Assembly: GCF_029168945.1 (NCBI RefSeq)
Contig: NC_083604.1
Location: 45,255,686-45,319,685, forward strand
From: Cannabis sativa
Taxonomy: Eukaryota > Streptophyta > Magnoliopsida > Rosales > Cannabaceae
Direction: 5' to 3'
Length of the DNA: 64,000 nucleotides
In this document: piece by piece, positions 15,554 through 26,209 of the stretch
Numbering within the stretch: the stretch's first letter is position 1
Layout: the number at the start of each line of letters is the position of its first letter
Position numbers and translations under genes: made by a program
The notes under the pieces: model-generated
What the model saw: the letters and a program-made list of their open reading frames with translations, nothing else
What the model was told of the DNA's origin: nothing
Database searches by the model: none

Positions 15554-15879
15554 ACTTGTGATCCGTTGTGAGCCCAAATTGCCACTGGTCCAAAAAGTCA
15601 TTTGTGATCTGTTGTGAGCCAAAATGTTGCCGGTTCAAACAGATACTTCCGTTGTCTCTCCTTTAACCTCCATTTGGGACCTTTCGGCCAATGTGTGCCA
15701 ATTTTCAGTGTTGGAGTCTTTGACCTGTTTCAAAATCCACAAATTTCCCGACGTGTACACCCACAAATTTCTCGATATTTGGCCTTGTGGGATTCTTTCA
15801 AATGTCACGTTCGGTCCTGTGGTCTCTTAAAGGTCGTTCGTTATACCCACACTTTCCAGGCCCAAACGTGAGGAGGGTG

Positions 15880-16008
15880 TATTAGAGTTAGTCCCACATT
15901 GCTAATGTGTGAAAATAAATTGTGATATATAAGATAAATGGGCTACTCCTCCCATTGCCAATTGGTTTTGGGATGGAACCTCATTCATCTTATCCTCAAA
16001 TTCTAACA
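15880..16008 (+). repeat. TRIM right LTR
   Basis: Near-identical to the left LTR (differences such as TGTGAAAATAAATTGTGAT against TGTAGAAATAAATTGAGAT). It ends TTCTAACA, followed by the TAATA duplication. Confidence 0.93.
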
Positions 16009-16013
16009 TAATA

Positions 16014-16764
16014 TGCTACATTAAATTTTGATCTATAATTAAGGACATGTATATTATGTTATATACACAAATAAATTAATATTAGATATAGTATAATATA
16101 TAATACAATCCAGTATAATATTTATTTGGTATGCAGGACTAGACTATAGATTAAACAGACTAATTTGTCCACTTCAGTGTTTGGACATGCTGGAAGTCTG
16201 GATAACTAATCCAGCTAATCTCATCTGTCTCGGATTATTTTTCTCATCCATGGGATAAATAATCCCATACATGTGAGTTTTTTTATCGTTTTTTTTTTTC
16301 AATTTTAATTTTGTTAATATATTTTAAATCTAATAAGAATTTTAATGAAAGAATTATTACAAATTTACTTATAGATTTTTTTATCAAAAACTTATTCATT
16401 AAAATTAGTAAAAATGTATAATTTTGAATTATTATACATCAGCTTTAAAAATTAAAAATAATATTAATTTTTTTTAAACAAAAAATAATATTAATTAAAT
16501 AATAGTTACTTAAATTAATTTTAAAAAATAATATGACAATAAAATTATGTATTATTTTTTAAATTACTAAAAGATTTATATCATTAATTTAGAAAATTAA
16601 TATTTATATTAAATTAGTGGTTAAATTATTATATACTATAAATAACTTTATATTATTTTATAAATATTGTTATTTTACTATTGTAATTATTTATTAAATA
16701 TAAATATGATAAATTATTTTATAATATATATAAAGTGTGCCTATATAACTGAATTCTTGGTTTA
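16014..16764. other. AT-rich sequence without gene
   Basis: Contains a slightly GC-richer portion at 16130-16270 (CCAGCTAATCTCATCTGTCT and nearby) that looks like the end of a small DNA transposon, but I found no matching inverted end. The rest is low-complexity AT. Confidence 0.4.
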
Positions 16765-18171
16765 TGATAACTCTTGAATAAAGAGTTATTTGTTATGTTT
16801 TTTAGCTTAATTTGTGTGTGTATTTTATTTGTATTTAGTTCTTTTCCTTCTATTTTGTGAGATTATATGTTATTTTTTATTTTTATGTTCTTTTGGGTAA
16901 TTTAGGGTTGTTAGTGGAAATTATTAAATTTTATTTGGGTTTTGGTAAAGAAATTGGCTTAATAGAGAAAGTGCAAGATTTTGTTGAAGTTTTGCAGGAA
17001 CTTTGCTGTAGCAAAAGTAGCAGGGCTGATTGTTGAAACTATTGTAGAAAAAGATGACGTGGCAATTCATTAATTGATGTGGAAAAAATAGCTGAGGTGG
17101 CATGAATACATGTGGATTGTGGCTGATTTGTGAGGAAGTTTCTAGAAAATTCCTAGGGCACATGAGGAATAGGTTTTTATGAAAGATATGTTGGTGAAAA
17201 AAAAGGGGGGGAAGATAACCTAGCCTCCATTATACTAAAAAAAAGAGGAGGAACACATTTCTTGGCAGCCATTATTCAAAGAAACTCAAAAGGATGAAGA
17301 AGAAGAAGAAAAGGAAGAAATGGAGGAGAAGTACAAGGAATGAAAGAGATTGAGATTATGCTAATAGTTTGCTCTCTTTACCTTTTACTCTTCTTGTATT
17401 TTATTTTCTACTTCTAAACTTTGTAATAGATGATAGAATTTTGGATATTTTTATGTTTTTTGAGCATGAACTAATTTATCTTAGTTAGAGCTTTAAATGA
17501 ACCTTGGATTATGAATTTTATTGATGTTTTATGAATATTTTTGGTAATGAAGTTTTGTTCATTCAAGGATGCTTAATATTTGTCTACCTACTTTGCTTGA
17601 TCACCAATTGTAGGTTGTTAGCTAATCTTGATTTTGGAAAAAATAAGATTAGTGGAAATACTTGAATGATGCAAGATTATCACCATGGAAAAGTGTAATT
17701 TGTAGATGGTATAGGAATATGCTATTTACCTTGTATGACCCATGGGAAATTGGTGCTTAATATGTGTTCTCTAGGTCTAGATTTGCATAGGAATATGTTA
17801 ATTTAATCTTGAGAGCCCATAACATATAGGTTTGGAAAAATCATATGTTCATTTATATTTCCGGCTGACAAAATTTAATTACTAATGTATTCCTCTATGA
17901 CATTTACATTGAATTTGCATTCTAAGTGGATTTGATTGTTCTAGCTCATCATTTTGCTCATTTTCCTTTCTCATTTTATTTATTTTCTTGTTTAATTCTA
18001 GCCTAGTTCAAATCATCATCACTTCTTGTTTGTTTTACCCAAATTGTTTAGTATTGATTTTTGCATAATTAATTTCTAATCAATCCCTGTGGAGACGATA
18101 CTCTTTTACATACCATTGTATTACTTGTTTGTGACTACGTGCACTTGCGTATATCTAATTTTAGCACAACA
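16765..18171 (+). repeat. left LTR of the TR-GAG element
   Basis: Runs from TGATAACTCTTGAATAAAGA to TTTTAGCACAACA. The opening contains an inverted pair, AACTCTTGAATAAAGAGTT, a short hairpin at the LTR edge. Compared with the right LTR it has scattered substitutions and small indels in A/G runs near 17200. Confidence 0.95.
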
Positions 18172-18177
18172 AGTTTT

Positions 18178-18195
18178 TGGCGCCGTTGCTGGGGA
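18178..18195 (+). other. primer binding site
   Basis: TGGCGCCGTTGCTGGGGA lies six bases after the LTR end, as in plant Athila/Tat gypsy elements. Confidence 0.9.
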
Positions 18196-18317
18196 TTGAT
18201 TTAGATAATTTTTTCTTGTTAGAATCAATTGCTTTTCAATTTGGTCTTTTATTTTTCTTGTTTGCTTTTACGTTTGTTTGTTTTGTTTGAGTTTTTCTTG
18301 CAAGGTACGTACTTAAG

Positions 18318-19268
18318 ATGTCTCATCAACAAGTACTTACTAATTTTATTCAACATGACTCGGAGCCTTTACATAGAGCATTGTGGAGATATAAAGATTT
18401 GCTAATGTGGTTTCCTAACCATGGTTTGTCTAGAGAGTGTGTACTTGAAGTCTTCTTAAATGGGTTGCATCCAAGCATAAGAGAATGGGTAGAAGGAGGA
18501 GATGGTACTACCAATTTCTACCAACTATCTATCGATGAAGCCTATTGGATGTTAGAGGACATGGCGGAGTATGATGAGTGTTGTTGGAATTCTTCATCAA
18601 CCAACCAAGTTTGGGAGAACACCTCTAGCCCTATGGAGCAAACTTTTGATGATGACACTCAAGGACCATGGGAAGATGATTTATTAAGAGATGGAACATC
18701 AATGATGAGTGCATTCATGGAGAAGGTGAATGCATACATGGAGAAGGTGAATGAATATATGGCTAAAAATGATGACTTAATTCATAGCAATGCCACATCA
18801 TTACAGAATCTAGAGAAGAAAGTTGAGGAGTTATCTTGGGAGTTGCATAATAATTCCCAAGGTGTATTTCCAAGTGATATAAAAAATGTGTGGCAAGATG
18901 ATGAAGAAATCAATTGGAAAAACAATGAAGATTTTGAGAAGTGTGAGGAAACCTTTGAGCATCAAATGGAGCCTACTTCAATCCAAAATGATGAAGAAGA
19001 AGGAGAGAAAACAATAAATTCAAATTTGTTGAATTTTATCTCTACCCAAGGTGTTGAGAAATTATTTGAGCAAAGCATTGAAGAAACGCTAATTCCACCA
19101 CCATCGCTCATACAACAAGTAATTGCGTATCAATATAATGAGAAAATGGTCATGGATAAGTACACATATGAAGATTCATATTTGCTACCACCCACTCCAC
19201 CTCCATTAGCGTCATTCCTTGGCTTCCATTATGCTCAATCCTTTAAGAAGAGTCAAGTTGAACATTGA
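18318..19268 (+). CDS. gag-like protein of the TR-GAG element
   Basis: This open frame encodes 316 residues and is the only long one in the element. Residues about 15-85 follow the plant gypsy gag pattern: LHRALWRYKDLLMWFPNHGL, then VFLNGLHPSIREWVEGGDG, then SIDEAYWMLEDMAEYDE. The remainder is acidic and rich in Asn, Glu and Lys, with a probable coiled coil at about 135-175 (MEKVNAYMEKVNEYMAKNDD; the EKVNxYM unit is repeated). There is no CCHC zinc knuckle and no protease. Gag would form the particle that packages element RNA. The start lies 146 bases after the LTR, close to the primer site, as usual for gag. Only the N-terminal gag part looks conserved; the tail could be unique to this family. 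Expression is expected from the left LTR. Confidence 0.85.
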   Translation: MSHQQVLTNFIQHDSEPLHRALWRYKDLLMWFPNHGLSRECVLEVFLNGLHPSIREWVEGGDGTTNFYQLSIDEAYWMLEDMAEYDECCWNSSSTNQVWENTSSPMEQTFDDDTQGPWEDDLLRDGTSMMSAFMEKVNAYMEKVNEYMAKNDDLIHSNATSLQNLEKKVEELSWELHNNSQGVFPSDIKNVWQDDEEINWKNNEDFEKCEETFEHQMEPTSIQNDEEEGEKTINSNLLNFISTQGVEKLFEQSIEETLIPPPSLIQQVIAYQYNEKMVMDKYTYEDSYLLPPTPPPLASFLGFHYAQSFKKSQVEH

Positions 19269-22237
19269 AGCTCGCAAATTTCACATCTCGCCAAGCTTGA
19301 GAGCGTCCAAAACAAAGACCCATATGTGAGGGCATATGCCACTCTCTATGGGCGGAAGCCGCTCTTTGATGAGCACTTCTCCAAAAGTCAAGCTAGTGAC
19401 TTTAAATCAAGCGCTTCTTGGGAGGCAACCCAAGTTTCTCAACTTTATTTTTAATCTTATAACTCTAGTTGTTTCCTTTGAAAAAAAAAATAATAATTAT
19501 GTTTAATTTCTGTTGTCAATTTTTAGTTTTAGTTTTATTTTTGTGTGGATTTTACACTTGGTTTGGTGTTTTAGGTATTTTCAGAGCACAATTTGGAGTT
19601 TTGGATGTGATTTGGGGGTCTGAAGTTTTTGCTAAATTTTTGATTCAATTTTGCTGCAGCAAAAACTGGGCAGGCACAAAAGAATTTTTTGTTGATTTGG
19701 AGAACCTCCGCCTGCTGTAGCATTTTTTCAGCAAAACTTTAGCAAAAGTGGTACATGTTAAAAGAGCACTCAGCAAGATTTTTGCTAAACTTTTGTGGAA
19801 AATTTGCTGCAGCAGACGTCACTTGGGTTATGTGCGAGCTGAAGGTTAAATAAATCATTCATTCAAACAATCCCAAATCCCTAAATTTCTCACACCTTTC
19901 TTCCTCCTCTGTATCAAACGCCAGACCCCCATCATGCCTTTCTCAATTTTCTCCAGAACCCGACCTCCTACCACCATCCCTCAACTCGCTTGAAACCCAT
20001 CTTCTCCATTTCCAACCCAGTAGCCCGAAACCCCATAGCCGCTTAACACCTGAGCCACCATCGGAGGAGCTTCTCCGTTTGGAACCCAGCCGCACTCGTA
20101 CCCCACTCACCATCTCCATCATCCTTCTTCTTCCTTCTCAAACCAAGCCACCATGATAGCCACTAGAGCCCAGCTTTGACTGAAGCTCCGCCCTCTTTGC
20201 CTCCATACTCACCAAAACCTCGACCGTATGAGACCCCACTACTCATAAACCCCTCTCCATTCGACCCAAGCCAAAAACCCCACCATTACCCTCCAGTATC
20301 ACCTGAACCTCAACCCGCTTGTGAAATGAAACCTAGCCTTTACGACCCAGCTCCGCCATCACTCTCTACGGAGAGAGAAACACTCCAGCTTCTTGCTTTA
20401 TTTTGGGTTTGTTTTCGTTGTGCCTAGTTGGAGTGCACCAACTCTTCTAAGGTTTTTGTGGTGTCTCAATTTAGGTGGCAGCAGCTACAACTCAGGCCAG
20501 CAAGCTCCCTTCATTGTTTCCATGAGAGCAATTCAACACAACGAGCAACTTCTCTTGGCCAATCGCTCCTTTTCAGCCTAAGATATATTTTGAGGGAGCT
20601 CTTTTATTTTCTTTCATTTAATTATTTTTCTCATTTTTATTATTTTTATAGTTTTATTTAGCTTTATAATCGTATTATTTCTTGTTATTTCTTTATTTCT
20701 GTATTGTTACTATATGATATATGTTGCTCTATTCTATGTTTAGAGTAGTTATTTTGGGTGTTTGTAATGTGTTGTGTTTAATTTTTTTTTTTTTTTTGTG
20801 TTGCTTTGTTATATTAGTCCTAATTTTGTGATTGAGAGGAAATTCTTTTGCTTAGTGTGCTCTTAACAATGTGCTCAATGATTAACCACAATTTTTTTTT
20901 TTAAAAAAAAAATCATCCATTCATTTCTTTGTTGCCTTTTGTTGTGTAATTGGCTAATTGTATTCATAAGTATTTTTGAAGTGATAAAATTTGTGATGAA
21001 AGTGTTTTTCCCAATATCATGTGCATAGCTTGACCAAATCTATCTTGAATTCTTAGAACGAGTTAGATTCTTAGGAGAGCTTAAGTCTCTAGAATTGTTT
21101 ATTTTTTCCTTCGAGGCGAAATCCTAGGCAACACTTAATTGATGATATGATTTAGGTCATCTTTGGACCGTTTGAGCCTTTTGAGCTAACCGATATATAT
21201 ATTTTTATCCCTAGTCTCCCCCATTGAGCTTAATTGATCTCTTTATTCATAACTCATGATAAACCTCCTTAAACACCTTGATCTACTTAGAATATGTATT
21301 AATTTGAGAGAAAGTGAGAGGAGTGTGAGGATTTGTGGAGTTTTTGGTGCCACCATATCATATGTTCATATTCTTAGTGGCAACATTGGGGACAACGTTG
21401 AGTTTAAGTTTGGGGGAGAGTGTATGTTGTGTTTTTTTTGCCACTTTTATATATGTATTGATTCATTATTGAAAAAAGGAGAGAGAGATAAATAAATAAA
21501 AAAAAAATCTTAAAAAAAAAATGAGTGCGCCCCTTTTGAAAAAGAAAAAAAAATATAGCCAAATTGTATAAATATTATTTGAAATTAAGTTTGGGGGTGT
21601 ATTTCTCTTCTTATTTTGAAAGTGGCAAGAGTGGTATTCAATGTTTGTGGGGACATTCTTTTGGGAAAGTGATTATGTGCTCTTATTACTTGGGTCCTAC
21701 AAAGATTGAGGTGTTTAAGGTATTTTGAGCCAAAAATAATAGCTTTTAGCCTACCTTCACCTTAGCCTAACAATACAAGCTTGATAAAGTCCTATTTATC
21801 CTTGGTTGAGTCTTTGTCTACATTAGTGGAGAGGGAAGCATTGAGTCAACTTATGGAGACAAAATGTTAGGCTTTAGGATTGAGGTCGAGCTTGTTTTAG
21901 GAAAAATTGAGTTTGTTTTGGGAAGAGCTTTGCATTAGCTATTGGGAGAGACACTTGCATTATAATTTTATCACTTCATTAACACTTGAGTAAATTAGTC
22001 GAATGCATTAGCAAGAGGCATAATAATCATCATCATCATCCTCATCTTCCATCCTCATCTCAATAAAGTTTTGAGAGCATTTATCATTGTTAAGTTGCAT
22101 GCTAAGTAAAGATCTCCTCTCTTTGTCTCAAGTCTTGTGTGTCATTTATTTTCTTTTGTGTGAGTTGTATTTTGAGTCAATTTTCTTTGTCGTGTGTCTT
22201 TTATTCCTCTTTAAGTCATCACTCGAGGACGAGTAAT
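19269..22237 (+). other. non-coding interior of the TR-GAG element
   Basis: Nearly 3 kb between gag and the polypurine tract with no polymerase. The part 19860-20580 is GC-richer and rich in Pro codons in one frame; this resembles leader-like sequence and not a conserved protein. TTAAGTTTGGGGG occurs three times here: about 21405, 21585 and 22240. Only the last is adjacent to the LTR. Confidence 0.8.
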
Positions 22238-22239
22238 GT

Positions 22240-22255
22240 TTTAAGTTTGGGGGCA
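22240..22255 (+). other. polypurine tract
   Basis: TTTAAGTTTGGGGGCA ends directly at the right LTR and would prime plus-strand DNA synthesis. Confidence 0.85.
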
Positions 22256-23663
22256 TGATAACTCTTGAATAAAGAGTTATTTGTTATGTTTTCTTTAGCT
22301 TAATTTGTGTGTGTATTTTACTTGTATTTAGTTCTTTTCCTTCCATTTTGTGAGATTATATGTTATTTTTTATTTTTATGTTCTTTTGGGTAATTTAGGG
22401 TTGTTAGTGGAAATTATTAAGTTTTATTTGGGTTTTGGTAAAGAAATTGGCTTAATAGAGAAAGTGCAAGGTTTTGCTGAAGTTTTGCAGGAACTTTGCT
22501 GTAGCAAAAGTAGCAGGGCTGATTGTTGAAACTATTGTAGAAAAAGATGACGTGGCAATTCATTAATTGATGTGGCAAAAATAGCTAAGGTGGCATGAAT
22601 ACATGTGGATTGTGGCTGATTTGTGAGGAAGTTTCTAGAAAATTCCTAGGGCACATGAGGAATAGGTTTTTATGAAAGATATGTTGGTGAAAAAAACTGG
22701 GGGAAGATAACCTAGCCTCCATTATACTAAAAAAAAGAGGAGGAACACATTTCTTGGCAGCCATTATTCAAAGAAACTCAAAAGGATGAAGAAGAAGAAG
22801 AAAAGGAAGAAATGGAGGAGAAGTACAAGGAATGAAAGAGATTGAGATTATGCTAATAGTTTGCTCTCTTTACCTTTTACTCTTCTTGTATTTTATTTTC
22901 TACTTCTAAACTTTGTAATAGATGATAGAATTTTGGATATTTTTATGTTTTTTGAGCATGAACTAATTTATCTTAGTTAGAGCTTTAAATGAACCTTGGA
23001 TTATGAATTTTATTGATGTTTTATGAATATTTTTGGTAATGAAGTTTTGTTCATTCAAGGATGCCTAATATTTGTCTACCTACTTTGCTTGATCACCAAT
23101 TGTAAGTTGTTAGCTAATCTTGATTTTGGAAAAAATAAGATTAGTGGAAATACTTGAATGATGCAAGATTATCACCATGGAAAAGTGTAATTTGTAGATG
23201 GTATAGGAATATGCTATTTACCTTGTATGACCCATGGGAAATTGGTGCTTAATATGTGTTCTCTAGGTCTAGATTTGCATAGGAATATGTTAATTTAATC
23301 TTGAGAGCCCATAACATATAGGTTTGGAAAAATCATATGTTCATTTATATTTCCGGTTGACAAAATTTAATTACTAATGTATTCCTCTATGACATTTACA
23401 TTGAATTTGCATTCTAAGTGGATTTGATTGTTCTAGCTCATCATTTTGCTCATTTTCCTTTCTCATTTTATTTATTTTCTTGTTTAATTCTAGCCTAGTT
23501 CAAATCATCATCACTTCTTGTTTGTTTTACCCAAATTGTTTAGTATTGATTTTTGCATAATTAATTTCTAATCAATCCCTGTGGAGACGATACTCTTTTA
23601 CTTACCATTGTATTACTTGTTTGTGACTACGTGCACTTGCGTATATCTAATTTTAGCACAACA
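22256..23663 (+). repeat. right LTR of the TR-GAG element
   Basis: Matches the left LTR over its full length and ends AGCACAACA, followed by the GTTTA duplication. Confidence 0.95.
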
Positions 23664-24510
23664 GTTTATGAGAAATTCATGGGTGATTTTTTATTTATAT
23701 TTAATAAAATAATCAAATATTATTTATATATAATAAAATAATAGAATAAAAATAAAACAAATCTCATTAATATTTGAATTGATATTTGATGCTAATCATT
23801 TATCTGTTTTTATATTTTTTAAAAAATACTTGAGCTTACCAAAATCTATAAGAACAAAACCAATGAAGAAAATTTTAACAAAAAAAATGAACGAAGAAAA
23901 AAAGGGTCATAAACATTATTGAATAATGGCAATTGCCAACACAAGAATTTCAGCACAAAAAATTATACTTAATCCCTAGACAAGATTATCATCTTCCAAT
24001 CCTAATAATATAAATAATAAACAACACCTCAATAGTTATTCTAGGAGAATGATGCATGGTAATGTCAAAAAAATTATTAGATGATAATAATATTTCTCTA
24101 ACAATGATACCCTAAGTAAGAACTAAGAAGTATTGTAGCGTTTTATTTTTAAGAGTATGAATAATATTAAGACAATTGAATTCCACAATCAAGCTCTTAT
24201 TCTCCTATTAAAAAAAATACATTAATATACATGTAAATGATTCTTAGTTTTACAATAATAAATTATTAATAAATTCACAATTTCATAAAATTATAAAGTA
24301 GTAATTTCAATTAATTTTTAAAAATAATTTATAATTTTTTCAAAGTATTGATTATAATTATTATTTCCAATTTTATAAAAAATAAATATAATTTTTTTAA
24401 TAAAAAATAATTATTAGAAACTTGCCATAAAAGGTTATTAGATTGTTACCTTATTAATTTTTTTTAGTGCCCATCAAGGGGTATTACCCATTTAGAAGTG
24501 TTCCATATAT
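23664..24510. other. AT-rich sequence without gene
   Basis: Continuation of the DNA into which the TR-GAG element inserted. No coding frame or structured repeat was recognised. Confidence 0.5.
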
Positions 24511-24949
24511 ATATATAAAGTATTTTAACTAAAACATTTCACATTATAATTTGTGAAAAAGAGATTTTTTATCTACAACTTTTAGATAGATGTTATCTTC
24601 AATTATCAATAATTTAGAGATTGATTTTTAATTTTCTTTTTTATTTCACACACATTTAAGTTGTGTTTTCTTTAGTATTTGAACATGAATTTTTAGTTTA
24701 TTTTTGGATTATCTTAAGAACATATTACACTTAAATTATCAAGTTTTCTTAAACACTATAATATATTACATCCAGTATTTACTTTTAATTGTCAAAATTA
24801 TAAATTACATTATTTAGATATACATAATAATAATCTTACCTAATAAGTAATAATATTTTTTCTTTAATTTTTAATTATATCTTTTAAATAAAGTAAAAAA
24901 TACCTAACATAAAATTAGTATACGTGTCTCGCACGTAACTTTTTACTAG
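24511..24949 (+). mobile_element. probable Helitron, non-autonomous
   Basis: The 3' end is diagnostic: TACGTGTCTCGCACGTA forms a six-base-pair hairpin, and after a 9-base spacer comes ACTAG followed by T. Helitrons end in CTRR with a hairpin about ten bases upstream. The 5' end is less certain; I place it at TCCATATATATATATAAAG. No Rep/helicase coding is present, so it would move in trans. Confidence 0.65.
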
Positions 24950-25444
24950 TTTAAGATATATATATACATATGATATATTATTTTATTTTATTTTATAATT
25001 TAATCATTTTATTATTCTTTTTTATTTTTTTGTTTGGAATTATTTATTTTTATTTACTATTATTATTATATTTTTATTTTAATTTAATTTTTTTAAAAAA
25101 AAATAAATAAATAAAATAATCCAATCTATTCTTAAACTTAATATAAAATTACTTTGAGCCATAATCCAATCTTATTAAATCAAATTTAATCTAATTCAAT
25201 TCTTTCTGGTCCAATCTCAAATTCCAAACGGAATCTAAGTTTATTGCAACCACACCTCTCCTCATCAATATATAGTTATTTTTTTTATAAGTCAATGTAT
25301 AATCAATATTATTGTTTCTTTTGTGGAAAAATATATATGTAATGATTTTTCATTTTATAATTATTGAATATTGCGCCAAATTCTAGAAAATCTCTGCCAC
25401 AACGTAAATAAAGTAGTGTGAATCTTACCCAACCTATATATATA
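24950..25444. other. AT-rich sequence without gene
   Basis: Low-complexity AT DNA between two Helitron-like elements. A stretch near 25200 (CCAATCTCAAATTCCAAACG) resembles the edge of a small DNA transposon but no partner end was found. Confidence 0.4.
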
Positions 25445-26120
25445 CTAGGTGATTGTTACGTGTAGCCACGTAGTGCTAATTTTATTTAATATTTTAGTTT
25501 TTTATTTTCATTAATAATTAAAATAGTATAATTATTTGAATGATTTGTTTTATAAAAATAAAATATGTGTCAGTATATTTAGTAAGTAAAACATAGTTGT
25601 GTTATAATAATGTATGTTATTAATAGTAAAATGTACATTAATCTTCTAATTGAAAAAAGTTCTATTATCTCATTTCATATCTAATAATAGCTACACAACT
25701 ATATATTTATGGACTTTCACATTCTTTACAAATTACTAATAAGCACCAATAATATTTTCATACTCTAATATTTTTAAAATAAGCACAAACATATAAGGTA
25801 AATACTAATTACAACCCATTTCATCTTCTTTTTATTTTTTTAAGCCATTTTATCTTTTCTAGGTAATTAGAAAGGGGCAACCCATATTTTTCTTTTTTAA
25901 AAAATAAATAAAAAAATTATTAATATTCTTTTTTAAAATAAGTTTGTTAGAGAGATATGTGGCTAAGATGATTTTTTTAATTTAAAAAGAGATTATTAAT
26001 ATTTAAAAGATTATTTGATTTTTTGGTTTAATTATTGGGTTTATTTGTTAACGGGAGATCAAACCTAATCGTTAAATTTAACCGAAAGATAGGTACTTTT
26101 AATATATAAATATATAAAGA
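25445..26120 (-). mobile_element. Helitron, non-autonomous (copy A, minus strand)
   Basis: Read on the minus strand it starts TCTTTATATATTTATATATT and ends with the hairpin TACGTGGCTACACGTA, then ACAATCACCTAG, with T following. Start TC, end CTAG, and A|T insertion flanks all fit a Helitron. It shares both ends with copy B at 28638-29183 and has a longer interior. No coding sequence is present. Confidence 0.8.
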
Positions 26121-26209
26121 TATATATCGCCTTTTATCCAAAACTCACTTAAATATCAACATGGCAATTACAATTTCAATGTCTCAACACTATACATGGG
26201 TTTATATGA

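Larger units (their letters stand above)
15412..16008 (+). mobile_element. TRIM retrotransposon (complete, non-coding)
   Basis: Two 129-base direct terminal repeats (15412-15540 and 15880-16008) differ at only about three positions. The left one is followed at once by TGGTATCAGAGCC, the plant primer site complementary to initiator Met-tRNA. The right one is preceded by the purine run GTGAGGAGGGTG. The element is flanked by TAATA at 15407-15411 and TAATA at 16009-16013, a perfect 5-bp target duplication. The 339-bp interior has no gag or pol. This is the defining layout of a terminal-repeat retrotransposon in miniature, mobilised by proteins from other elements. Its LTRs start TATTAG rather than the usual TG. 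Confidence 0.95.
16765..23663 (+). mobile_element. complete gypsy-type TR-GAG retrotransposon
   Basis: Two LTRs of about 1.4 kb (16765-18171 and 22256-23663) differ at roughly fifteen positions by my count, so the insertion is recent. They are flanked by GTTTA at 16760-16764 and GTTTA at 23664-23668, a perfect target duplication. The left LTR is followed by TGGCGCCGTTGCTGGGGA, a primer site common in Athila/Tat-type gypsy elements. TTTAAGTTTGGGGGCA precedes the right LTR as the polypurine tract. The interior of 4.1 kb holds a single 316-codon gag-like gene and no protease, polymerase or integrase. It therefore fits the non-autonomous TR-GAG class and must rely on enzymes made elsewhere. Confidence 0.93.
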
